From NCBI RefSeq assembly GCF_001427985.1, contig NZ_LMSA01000003.1:201153-265152 (forward strand): a stretch of 64,000 nt of DNA, in the 5' to 3' direction. The notes below the pieces were generated by a model, which made no database searches, was not told the origin of the DNA, and was given only the letters and a program-made list of their open reading frames with translations. The position numbers were made by a program, and so were the translations under genes. Shown in pieces: positions 17,395 through 24,977 of the stretch (position 1 is its first letter; each line of letters begins with the position of its first letter). Source of the DNA: Knoellia sp. Soil729 (GTDB lineage: Bacteria > Actinomycetota > Actinomycetes > Actinomycetales > Dermatophilaceae).

Positions 17395-17419
17395 CTTGTT
17401 GCAAACAATGAGCAACAAG
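17395..17419. promoter_or_regulatory. Perfect palindrome, candidate Nur (nickel regulator) box
   Basis: CTTGTTGC (17395-17402) and GCAACAAG (17412-17419) are perfect inverted repeats with nine bases between. The core TTGCAA-N5-GAGCAA (17399-17415) agrees closely with the Nur box of Streptomyces as I recall it (tTGCaa-N5-ttGCAA). It is centred about 36 bases before the cbiM start, at promoter position. This favours nickel over cobalt as the transported metal. Confidence 0.6.
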
Positions 17420-17442
17420 CCGCACAGCCAGGAGGGTCACCG

Positions 17443-18135
17443 GTGCACGTTCCCGACGGGTTCCTCGACGCACCCACGTCGATGGCGACCGCCGTCGTGG
17501 CCGCGGCAGGCGTCGGCCTGGCGCTGAGCCGGGCCCGCCGTGAGCTCGACGACCGCACCGCCCCCTTGGCCGGACTGGTGGCCGTCTTCGTCTTCGCGGC
17601 GCAGCTGCTCAACTTCCCGGTGGGAGCGGGCACCTCGGGTCACCTCCTGGGTGGCACGCTCGCCGCCGTGCTCGTCGGACCGTGGACCGCGACCCTGTGC
17701 CTCACCGTCGTGCTGACCGTGCAGGCGCTGCTCTTCGCCGACGGCGGGATCACGGCGCTGGGAACCAACATCACGCTCATGGGTCTCGTGGGGGTGTGGG
17801 CCGGCTGGGCTGTCTTCACCTCCCTGCGCCGTCTGGTCCGGTCGCGAGGGCTCGCCGCGGTGCCCGCGCTCGCGGGCGTGGCGGCCTTCGCCTCCGTCCC
17901 GGTGGCCGCCCTGGCCTTCACCCTGCTGTATGCCGTGGGTGGACGTGCACCGATCCCGCTCGGGGAGCTCGTGGCTGCCATGGTGGGCTGGCACACGCTC
18001 ATCGGCCTGGGTGAGGGGTTCATCACCTTCCTTGCCGTGGGCAGCATCATCGCCACGCGCCCAGACCTGGTGCACGGAGCCCGGAGCCTGGTCCATGCCA
18101 GAGCACTGGAGATCCGGACGGACGCTCGCGCATGA
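17443..18135 (+). CDS. CbiM/NikM metal-specificity component of an ECF transporter
   Basis: 230 residues from the GTG at 17443, chosen because CbiM/NikM proteins must begin Met-His and this start gives (M)HVPDGFLD; GGAGGG lies six to seven bases upstream. The free N terminus and His2 form the metal site in this family. About seven membrane helices follow, with NFPVGAGTSGHLLGG as the second conserved block. Forms the substrate-binding unit for Ni2+ or Co2+ import with the three downstream genes. The upstream palindrome suggests Nur control. Confidence 0.94.
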   Translation: MHVPDGFLDAPTSMATAVVAAAGVGLALSRARRELDDRTAPLAGLVAVFVFAAQLLNFPVGAGTSGHLLGGTLAAVLVGPWTATLCLTVVLTVQALLFADGGITALGTNITLMGLVGVWAGWAVFTSLRRLVRSRGLAAVPALAGVAAFASVPVAALAFTLLYAVGGRAPIPLGELVAAMVGWHTLIGLGEGFITFLAVGSIIATRPDLVHGARSLVHARALEIRTDARA

Positions 18136-18461
18136 ACCCATCGCCCCGCGTCCACGTCTCCACGAAGCGACTCGTCCTCATCGGACTCGGCGTCTGCCTG
18201 CTGCTGGCCACGGTCGTGTCGTTCTGGGCCTCGAGCCACCCGGACGGGCTCGAGTTCGTCGCCCACCGCCTCGGCTTCACCGACTCCGCCGGGCAGCACG
18301 CCAGCTCCGACTCGCCGTTCGCCGGCTACGGCACCGCCGGGGTCCACGACGCCCGGCTCTCCGGAGGGCTGGCAGGGCTCGTCGGGGTCCTCGTCGTGGC
18401 GGTTCTCGCCTTCGGCCTGATGCACCTGCTTCGCCGTCGCGGCCCCCGCGACGACGCCTGA
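18132..18461 (+). CDS. CbiN/NikN-like PDGLE-domain membrane protein
   Basis: 109 residues; ATG overlaps the stop of cbiM (ATGA). Two membrane helices (about 13-31 and 77-97) flank an outside loop containing the PDGLE signature (SHPDGLEFVAHRLGF). The PDGLE protein is the accessory subunit needed by CbiM/NikM modules for transport. Position and overlap place it in the cbiMNQO operon. Confidence 0.92.
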   Translation: MNPSPRVHVSTKRLVLIGLGVCLLLATVVSFWASSHPDGLEFVAHRLGFTDSAGQHASSDSPFAGYGTAGVHDARLSGGLAGLVGVLVVAVLAFGLMHLLRRRGPRDDA

Positions 18462-18462
18462 G

Positions 18463-19224
18463 GTGGGAGCCGGCCTCGGGTCGCACCTCCACATCGAGGG
18501 TGACTCGCTCGTGCACCGTCTGCCGGCGCACGTCAAGCTCGTCGCGCTGGTGAGCTTCATCCTGCTGGTGGTGGCGCTGCCTCGTGAGGCACACCTGGCG
18601 CGGGTCGCCATGCTCCTGACCGCCCTCGCCGTCGTGGGCCTCACCCGGGTCCGGTGGCGCCACGTCCTCGCCCGACTCGTCGTCGAGACGCCGTTCGTGG
18701 TCTTTGCGCTCGTCCTGCCGTTCGTGGCGACCGGCCCGACCCGCGAGGTGGGTCCGTTCACGGTGTCGCACGATGGTGTGGCGGCGAGCATCGTGCTGCT
18801 GCTCACGGCGACCACGAGCTGCCTCATGGCGATCGCGTTCGCGACGACCACGTCGAGCCGCGACCTCGTGCGGGCGCTGCAGCACCTCCACGTCCCGGAC
18901 CGCCTCGTGCAGATCCTGGCGTTCATGGTGCGATACCTCGGTGTCGTCGGATCGCAGTCGCAGCGCATGAAGGTCGCTCGCGAGTCCCGGGGTTTCGCAC
19001 CCCGGTCGCTCGGCGGCTGGCCCGTCATCGCGTCGAGCGCGGGTGCGCTCTTCATCCGCAGCTACGAGCGCGGTGAGCGGGTCCACCTCGCGATGATGTC
19101 TCGCGGCTACGACGGCCGCATGCCCGTCACCGACCCGCTCGAGGCCGACCGCCGTGACTGGGCGCGTGGCCTGGCACCGACCGTGCTCGCCCTCCTCGCC
19201 CTCGTCTGGGTCCACGCCGCATGA
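18463..19224 (+). CDS. CbiQ-type ECF transporter transmembrane (T) protein
   Basis: 253 residues from the GTG at 18463, one base after the stop of the N gene. Several membrane helices are followed by the cytoplasmic coupling motif: ARESRGF (first Ala-Arg-Gly-type motif) and MMSRGYDGRMP (second). These arginine-containing helices contact the ATPase in ECF transporters. Ends with ATGA overlap onto cbiO. Confidence 0.93.
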   Translation: MGAGLGSHLHIEGDSLVHRLPAHVKLVALVSFILLVVALPREAHLARVAMLLTALAVVGLTRVRWRHVLARLVVETPFVVFALVLPFVATGPTREVGPFTVSHDGVAASIVLLLTATTSCLMAIAFATTTSSRDLVRALQHLHVPDRLVQILAFMVRYLGVVGSQSQRMKVARESRGFAPRSLGGWPVIASSAGALFIRSYERGERVHLAMMSRGYDGRMPVTDPLEADRRDWARGLAPTVLALLALVWVHAA

Positions 19225-19952
19225 CCACCCCGGTCCTCGACGTGCGCGGCCTGGCCTTTGCGTATCCCGACGGTCACCAGGCGCTGTTCGGTGTCGACCT
19301 CCATGTGCACCGGGGGGAGCGGGTCGCCCTGCTCGGGCCCAACGGGGCAGGCAAGACCACCCTCGTGCTCCACCTCAACGGCATCCTCGAGGCGGGTGCC
19401 GGCTCGGTCTCGGTCTCCGGGATGCCGGTCGTGCGCGAGAACCACCTCGAGGTCCGCCGCCGGGTCGGCATCGTCTTCCAGGACCCCGACGACCAGCTGT
19501 TCATGCCGACCGTGCGCGACGACGTGGCGTTCGGGCCGGCCAACCTCGGTCTGCGTGGGGAGGCTCTCGAGGCCCGGATCGCCAAGGCGCTCGAGGCCGT
19601 GGCCATGGGCGAGTTCGCCGACCGGGCTCCGCACCACCTCTCCTTCGGCCAGCGGCGCCGTGTCGCGATCGCCTCGGTCCTCGCCATGGAGCCCGAGATC
19701 CTCGTGCTCGACGAGCCGTCGTCCAACCTCGACCCCACCTCGCGGCGTGAGCTGGGCGAGCTGATCCAGTCGCTCGACGTCACCGTGCTCATGGTGACGC
19801 ACGACCTGCCCTTCGCCCTCCAGCTGTGCGAGCGGTCGGTCATCCTGTCCGACGGCGTCGTCGCTGCGGACGGTCCCACCCGCGCGATCCTCGACGACGT
19901 CGGCCTCCTCCGGGCCCACCGCCTCGAGCTCCCGTGGGGCTTCACGGGTTAG
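19221..19952 (+). CDS. CbiO-type ECF transporter ATPase
   Basis: 243 residues. Walker A GPNGAGKTT, Q-loop FQDPDDQLFMPTV (the DDQ variant is typical of ECF ATPases), signature LSFGQRRRVAIAS, Walker B ILVLDEPSSNLDP, switch His in MVTHDLPFA. A single ATPase gene means it would act as a homodimer. It energises metal import with the preceding M, N and Q genes, all joined by overlaps or 1-bp gaps. Confidence 0.94.
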   Translation: MTTPVLDVRGLAFAYPDGHQALFGVDLHVHRGERVALLGPNGAGKTTLVLHLNGILEAGAGSVSVSGMPVVRENHLEVRRRVGIVFQDPDDQLFMPTVRDDVAFGPANLGLRGEALEARIAKALEAVAMGEFADRAPHHLSFGQRRRVAIASVLAMEPEILVLDEPSSNLDPTSRRELGELIQSLDVTVLMVTHDLPFALQLCERSVILSDGVVAADGPTRAILDDVGLLRAHRLELPWGFTG

Positions 19953-19961
19953 TCTGCGGCC

Positions 19962-20471
19962 ATGGCGATCAGTGACTTCGACCCGCCAGAGCGCTTTGTC
20001 GCCGGCACCGTCGGCCCGCCCGGGGGTCGCACCTTCTTCCTGCAGGCCCGGGGCGGGGGCCGGCTCGTGTCCGTGTCGATCGAGAAGGTCCAGGTGAGCA
20101 TCCTCGCCGACCGCATCTCGGACCTGCTCGACACCGTCGGCGGGCCGGAGGGCTCCGACGCCGTGGCGGAGCACCATGCCGACACCGAGGCCCTCGAGAC
20201 ACCGATCGAGGACGAGTTCCGCGTCGACACCGTCAGCCTGGCGTGGGACGAGGACCGCAGCAGCATCGTCATCGAGTGCCACGACCGCGACCCCGAGGAG
20301 GACGAGCCGGCCGACACCGTGCGCGTGGTGCTCGACCCCACGCTGGCCCGGGCCTTCGCCCGGCGCTGCCAGGCCCTCGTCGCCGCCGGCCGACCCCCGT
20401 GTCCCTTCTGTGGTCAGGCCCTGGACCCCGAGGGCCACATCTGCCCGCGTTCCAACGGTTACAAGCGCTGA
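19962..20471 (+). CDS. DUF3090 protein with C-terminal zinc ribbon
   Basis: 169 residues. Opening DFDPPERFVAGTVGPPGGRTFFLQARGG and the final Cys-rich part (CPFCGQALDPEGHICPRSNGY, four Cys-type ligands) are diagnostic of DUF3090. The family is actinobacterial and is nearly always followed by an SCO1664-type gene and mshC, as here. Function unknown. It follows cbiO by 10 bp and precedes the SCO1664 gene by 6 bp, so it may be read from the metal-transport promoter. Confidence 0.93.
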   Translation: MAISDFDPPERFVAGTVGPPGGRTFFLQARGGGRLVSVSIEKVQVSILADRISDLLDTVGGPEGSDAVAEHHADTEALETPIEDEFRVDTVSLAWDEDRSSIVIECHDRDPEEDEPADTVRVVLDPTLARAFARRCQALVAAGRPPCPFCGQALDPEGHICPRSNGYKR

Positions 20472-20477
20472 AGCGAC

Positions 20478-21266
20478 GTGGCACATGTCGAGGCCCTCCT
20501 CGAGGGCGGTGAGGTCACGCTCCTCGGGCGGGTTCTGGAGTCGTCCAACGGGGCGGTGCTCGTGCGCGTGACCCTGGACGAGGAGTCACGGCTCGCGATC
20601 CACAAGCCCGTGGCGCTCGAGCGACCGCTGTGGGACTACCCCGACGGGACGCTCGCAGGACGGGAGCGGGCGGCCTACCTCATCAGCGAGGCGGGAGGCT
20701 TCGGCGTCGTCCCTGCCACCGTCCTGCACGAGGGCCCCTGGGGTCTGGCCGCAACCCAGGAGTGGGTCGGCGAGCCGGACGTCGCGCCGGACCTCGTGGT
20801 GGACGTCGTGTCACCGGACGAGGTGCCGCACGGGTGGCGCGAGGTCCTGCGCGGTGAGACCCCGGAGGGGGAGGAGGTCGTCGTGGCCCATGCGATGGAC
20901 CCTGCCGTGCGCACCGCCGCCGTCTTCGACGCCCTCATCAACAACTCCGACCGCAAGGGCGGACACCTGCTGCGGATGAACGATGCCGTCTGGTGCGTCG
21001 ACCACGGCGTGAGCCTGGGCGTGGAGCCCAAGCTGCGCACCGTGCTCTGGGGCTGGGCCGGTCAGGAGATCCCAGCGGAGGACCTCACCCGGGTTGAGCG
21101 CGTGCGTGACGCCCTGGCGGGGGAGATGTTCGCGCAACAGCTGTCCGCCCTCCTCACGGAGGACGAGGTCGCGGCGCTGGCCGACCGGGCCGAGCACCTG
21201 CTCGCCGAGCGTCGTCACCCCCTGCCCCGCCCGGGTTGGCCGGCCATCCCGTGGCCCGCCCTCTGA
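20478..21266 (+). CDS. SCO1664-family protein (HipA/PI-kinase-like fold)
   Basis: 262 residues from a GTG. The order of motifs resembles a phosphoinositide-kinase/HipA-like fold: LAIHKPVALERPLWDYPDGTLAGRERAAYLISEAGGFGVVP (nucleotide site with Lys), VFDALINNSDRKGGHLL (catalytic loop, D..N) and VWCVDHGVSLGVE (metal-binding D). The family is defined by its position between DUF3090 and mshC in Actinobacteria; its substrate is not known to me. A functional tie with mycothiol synthesis is only suggested by position. Confidence 0.9.
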   Translation: MAHVEALLEGGEVTLLGRVLESSNGAVLVRVTLDEESRLAIHKPVALERPLWDYPDGTLAGRERAAYLISEAGGFGVVPATVLHEGPWGLAATQEWVGEPDVAPDLVVDVVSPDEVPHGWREVLRGETPEGEEVVVAHAMDPAVRTAAVFDALINNSDRKGGHLLRMNDAVWCVDHGVSLGVEPKLRTVLWGWAGQEIPAEDLTRVERVRDALAGEMFAQQLSALLTEDEVAALADRAEHLLAERRHPLPRPGWPAIPWPAL

Positions 21267-21289
21267 CGGGTCCGACGTAGGCTTCGAGC

Positions 21290-22534
21290 GTGATCTCGTG
21301 GCCGCCTCCGTTCCTGCCCGCCATCCCCGGGGACGGAGTGGCCCTCACGCTGCACGACACCAGCTCCGGGACCCTGCGCGAGGTCGACCCCGGCCCCGTC
21401 GCGCGGCTCTATGTCTGCGGCATCACGCCGTACGACGCGACGCACCTCGGGCACGCTGCGACCTACGTCGCGTTCGACCTCGTGGGCCGCGTGCTGCGCG
21501 ACAACGGGCACGAGGTGCACTACACCCAGAACGTCACCGATGTGGATGACCCCCTCCTCGAGCGCGCGGCACGCGACGGCATCGACTGGCGCGACCTCGC
21601 CGTCGCCGAGGCAGACCTCTACCGCGAGGACATGACCGCTCTGCAGGTCATCCCGCCCGACGACTATGTCGGGGTGGTGGAGGCACTGCCGACCATCGCG
21701 GACCTCGTGCGACGCACGATCGCGAGCGGGACGGCATACGAGCTGGACAACGACGATGCGCAGGGACCGGACCTCTATGTCGACCTCGCCCAGGTCCCCG
21801 GCTTCGGCGAGGTGTCGGGGTGGACGCGCGAGCAGATGCTCGCGGTCTTCGCCGACCGTGGTGGCGACCCCGACCGCCCGGGCAAGCGAGGGGCCTTCGA
21901 CCCACTGCTGTGGCGCGCCGCCCGTGAGGGTGAGCCGTCATGGGAGTTCGAGGGCCTGCCGGCGGGTCGTCCGGGGTGGCACGTCGAGTGCACGGCCATC
22001 GCCCTCGACCGCCTCGGCGTCCCCATGGACATCAACGGGGGAGGGTCCGACCTCATCTTCCCGCACCACGAGATGACCGTCGCGCAGGCCCGTGCCGTCG
22101 GGGTGGAGACCTACGCCGACCTCCATGCCCACGCCGGCATGGTCGGCCTGGACGGGCACAAGATGAGCAAGTCGCGCGGCAACCTCGTGCTCGTCTCCAG
22201 GTTGCGGGAGTCGGGTGTGGACCCCATGGCGATCCGCCTCGTCCTGCTGGGACAGCACTACCGGTCGGACTGGGACTACACCCCCGACCTGCTGACCACC
22301 GCCCAGGCGCGGCTGGACCGTTGGCGCGAGGCCCTGTCGGTCAACACGGCCCCGTCCGCGGACGACACCGTCGCGGCCATCCGCTCGGCACTGGCCGACG
22401 ACCTGGATGCTCCGCGTGCCCTCGGGGCCGTCGATGCCTGGGCCGACCAGACGCTGCGCTCGGGTGGCGACGATGTCTCGGCCCCCGGCGTCCTGTCCCG
22501 CACCCTCGATGCGCTGCTGGGAGTGCGGGTCTGA
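21290..22534 (+). CDS. mshC: Mycothiol ligase: Cys--GlcN-Ins ligase MshC
   Basis: 414 residues from a GTG. MshC joins cysteine to GlcN-inositol with ATP in mycothiol synthesis. The class I synthetase motifs are LYVCGITPYDATHLGHAATYVAFD (zinc Cys and HIGH-like HLGHA) and KMSKSRGN (KMSKS). WHVECTAIALDRLG and IFPHHEMTVAQARA supply the other zinc ligands. The length fits MshC, which lacks the anticodon-binding part of CysRS; the short C terminus here separates the two. Confidence 0.95.
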   Translation: MISWPPPFLPAIPGDGVALTLHDTSSGTLREVDPGPVARLYVCGITPYDATHLGHAATYVAFDLVGRVLRDNGHEVHYTQNVTDVDDPLLERAARDGIDWRDLAVAEADLYREDMTALQVIPPDDYVGVVEALPTIADLVRRTIASGTAYELDNDDAQGPDLYVDLAQVPGFGEVSGWTREQMLAVFADRGGDPDRPGKRGAFDPLLWRAAREGEPSWEFEGLPAGRPGWHVECTAIALDRLGVPMDINGGGSDLIFPHHEMTVAQARAVGVETYADLHAHAGMVGLDGHKMSKSRGNLVLVSRLRESGVDPMAIRLVLLGQHYRSDWDYTPDLLTTAQARLDRWREALSVNTAPSADDTVAAIRSALADDLDAPRALGAVDAWADQTLRSGGDDVSAPGVLSRTLDALLGVRV

Positions 22535-22561
22535 GCACCGTGCAGGAGCGCGGCCCCAGCC

Positions 22562-23407
22562 TCACTCGTCGGAGCGGCGCTTCCTGAGGTAGCGCTCGAA
22601 CTCCTTGGCGATGGCGTCGCCGCTGGCCTCGGGCAGCTCGGCGGTGTCCTGCGCCTGCTCGAGCGACTCGACGTACTCGGCGACCTCGGAGTCCTCGGCG
22701 GCCAGCACGTCGAGCCCGTTCTCCCAGGCACGCGCGTCGTCGTCGAGCGAGCCGTGGTCGATGGGCCCGTCGAGGAGCTCCTCGAGCCTGGAGACCATGG
22801 CACGGGTGGCCTTGGGCGAGGGGGTGTGGTGGGCGTAGTGCGGGACGGCGGCCCACACCGAGAGCGAGCTCACCCCGACCTGGACCGCGGCGTCGGCGAT
22901 CACTCCGACAATGCCCGTGGGGCCCTCGTAGGTGCTCGCCTCGATGTCGTGGCGGTGCCTCGTGTCCTCGTTGTCCGAGCTCACGGTGACCTGGATCGGT
23001 CGGGTGTGCGCCACGTCGGCGAGCAGGGCGCCGAGGGTGATGACGGTGGTCACGTCGGCGGCCTGGGCCAGCTCCATGAGCTCGATGGCGAACGTGCGCC
23101 AGCGGAACGAGGGCTCCACGCCCTGCACCAGCACGACGTCGCGCCCGATGGAGGTGTTGGTGGCCACGAGGATGCGCGTCGTGCGCCAGCTGATCCGGCG
23201 CTGACCCCCCTCGCTGAGCACGCGGGGGCGGTTGACCTGGAAGTCGTAGTAGTCCTCGGGATCGAGCGCCGCGACCGGCTCCGCATCCCAGAGCTGGGCC
23301 AGGTGCTCGATGACGCCGCTGGCTGCTTCGCCGGCGTCGTTCCAGCCCTCGAAGGCCGCGATCATCACGGCATTCTCCAGCTCGGGCAGGTCGTCGAGCT
23401 CGATCAA
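22562..23407 (-). CDS. PAC2-family protein
   Basis: 281 residues. I place the start at the TTG at 23407 (LIELDDLPELENAVMIAAFEGWNDAGEAAS) because AGGAGG stands five to six bases before it; the frame upstream has no family sequence and would enter the HAD gene. EGWNDAGEAAS, TNTSIGRDVVLVQGVEPSFRWRTF and VAHTRPIQVT are PAC2 hallmarks. In archaea and eukaryotes PAC2 proteins help proteasome assembly. Here a proteasome locus lies 16 kb away, but a role in it is unproven. Divergent from the HAD gene. Confidence 0.88.
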   Translation of the reverse strand: MIELDDLPELENAVMIAAFEGWNDAGEAASGVIEHLAQLWDAEPVAALDPEDYYDFQVNRPRVLSEGGQRRISWRTTRILVATNTSIGRDVVLVQGVEPSFRWRTFAIELMELAQAADVTTVITLGALLADVAHTRPIQVTVSSDNEDTRHRHDIEASTYEGPTGIVGVIADAAVQVGVSSLSVWAAVPHYAHHTPSPKATRAMVSRLEELLDGPIDHGSLDDDARAWENGLDVLAAEDSEVAEYVESLEQAQDTAELPEASGDAIAKEFERYLRKRRSDE

Positions 23408-23455
23408 CGTGTCCTCCTCGTGGGTAGCACTCCACCCTATTCGTAGACTCCTCGC

Positions 23456-24163
23456 ATGACGTTGCCTGCCGCGGTTCTCTGGGACATGGATGGAACCCTG
23501 GTCGACACCGAGCCCTACTGGATCTCGGCCGAGCATGCCATCGTCGAGGAGCACGGAGGCGTGTGGTCGGAGGAGTACGCGCACCAGCTCGTCGGCAACG
23601 ACCTCATGGTGAGCGCCGAGTTCATCCGGGACAACTCACCGATCAGCTGGGAGCCGGAGCGCATCATCGACGAGCTCCTCGTGCGCGTCACGGCCCAGGT
23701 GCGCGAGCACGTGCCGTGGCGCCCGGGTGCGCGCGAGCTGCTCGCCGCCCTCGTCGAGGCAGGGGTGCCCAACGTCCTCGTCACGATGTCGTGGCGGTCG
23801 CTCGCCATGGCGGTCGTCGAGGCCCTGCCCGAGGGGACGTTCGCCGCGCTCGTCACCGGCGACGAGGTGGAGCACGGCAAGCCTCACCCCGAGCCCTACC
23901 ACGCCGCCGCCCGCCTGGTCGGGGTGAAGGCCAGCGACTGCATCGCCATCGAGGACTCACCGACCGGTGTGCGCTCGGCCGTGGCCGCAGGCGTGCCGAC
24001 CATCGCGGTCCCGCACGTCGTCCCCGTGCCCATCACCCGAGGGGCCGTCCAGCTGCCGAGCCTGCGCGGCCTGACCCCGCAGGACCTCGTGTCAGTCGTC
24101 GCCGACGAGCGCCTCACCGGTGACGCTCGGGTCGAGGACGAGGCGCCCCGCGTCAACGGGTAG
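23456..24163 (+). CDS. HAD-superfamily phosphatase (beta-phosphoglucomutase-like)
   Basis: 235 residues. Motif I is LWDMDGTLVDTEPYW with nucleophile and acid/base Asp; motif II is the Thr in VLVTMSW; motif III/IV are KPHPEPYHAAARLVG and IAIEDSPTGVRSAVAAGVPTIAVP. Small alpha-helical cap between motifs I and II, as in subclass I phosphatases. The substrate is probably a sugar phosphate or other small phosphate ester; not determinable. The last 72 bp overlap the opposing nuclease gene. Confidence 0.92.
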   Translation: MTLPAAVLWDMDGTLVDTEPYWISAEHAIVEEHGGVWSEEYAHQLVGNDLMVSAEFIRDNSPISWEPERIIDELLVRVTAQVREHVPWRPGARELLAALVEAGVPNVLVTMSWRSLAMAVVEALPEGTFAALVTGDEVEHGKPHPEPYHAAARLVGVKASDCIAIEDSPTGVRSAVAAGVPTIAVPHVVPVPITRGAVQLPSLRGLTPQDLVSVVADERLTGDARVEDEAPRVNG

Positions 24164-24937
24164 GGGCGGGGGAGTGCCGCCCCACTCGGGGCAGAGCTCC
24201 TTGAAGTCGCACCAGTCGCACAGCCTGGACACGCGCGGCCGCCAGTCCCCCGTCTCGCTGGCCCGCACGATGGCCTGCCACACGGCCTGCACGTTGCGCT
24301 CGAGGCCCAGCAGGTCGTGCTCGTCGGGCTCGTATCTCACGATCTCGCCGTTGCCGAGGTAGACCAGCTGGAGCAGCTTGGGGATGACTCCGCGCTGGCG
24401 CCAGAGCACGAGCGCATAGAACTTCATCTGGAACAGCGCCTTGCCCTCGAACGCCTCGCGCGGTGAGCGACCGGTCTTGTAGTCGACCACGCGCATGGCG
24501 CCGTCGGGCGCGATGTCGAGCCGGTCGACGTAGCCGCGCAGGGTGAGGCCGTCCACCTCGGTCTCGACGTAGAGCTCTCGCTCTGCGGGCTCGAGCCACT
24601 GGGGGTTCTCGAGGGTGAACCACCGCTCGACCAGCGTTGCCGCGTCCTTGAACCAGCCGTCCTGCGTCAGGCTCTCATCGTCCTCGATCATCGTCGCGAG
24701 CTCGGGACGCTCCTGCACGAGGCTGGCCCAACGCGGCTGGAGCAGGGCGAGGGCGGCCTCGGGCGTGCGCTCGGCGGCCGGCAGCTCGAAGAGGTGCTCG
24801 AGGACCTCGTGCACCAGGGTCCCGCGAGCGGCCGCCGGCGAGGGCGGCCCGTCGAGCTTGTCGATGGTCCGGAAGCGGAACAGCAGGGGGCACTGCTTGA
24901 AGTCCGCTGCGCGGCTCGGAGACAGTGCGGGAGTCAT
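24092..24937 (-). CDS. RecB-family PD-(D/E)XK exonuclease, Cas4-like
   Basis: 281 residues from the ATG at 24937 (MTPALSPSRAADFKQCPLLFRFRTID). The nuclease core is GTLVHEVLEHLFELP (His), LRGYVDRLDIAPDG (Asp) and MRVVDYKTGRSP (Asp-x-Lys). Cys16 together with the C-terminal trio in LCDWCDFKELCPEW forms the 4Fe-4S cluster pattern of Cas4/AddB-like nucleases. No cas genes are nearby. It overlaps the HAD gene tail by 72 bp, unusual but both frames carry family sequence up to or near the overlap. Confidence 0.9.
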   Translation of the reverse strand: MTPALSPSRAADFKQCPLLFRFRTIDKLDGPPSPAAARGTLVHEVLEHLFELPAAERTPEAALALLQPRWASLVQERPELATMIEDDESLTQDGWFKDAATLVERWFTLENPQWLEPAERELYVETEVDGLTLRGYVDRLDIAPDGAMRVVDYKTGRSPREAFEGKALFQMKFYALVLWRQRGVIPKLLQLVYLGNGEIVRYEPDEHDLLGLERNVQAVWQAIVRASETGDWRPRVSRLCDWCDFKELCPEWGGTPPPLPVDAGRLVLDPSVTGEALVGDD

Positions 24938-24977
24938 GGACGACACCGTATGCCGTGCCGCCGACACCGCCCGCACC

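Noticed and set aside
17391-17442. Cobalamin riboswitch before cbiM
   Set aside because: Only 52 bases separate the preceding stop from the start, too little for the aptamer; the palindrome fits a protein site better.
24092-24937. Cas4 of a CRISPR system
   Set aside because: The protein has the Cas4-like nuclease and Fe-S pattern, but no other cas gene or array is nearby; stand-alone RecB-like genes are common in Actinobacteria.
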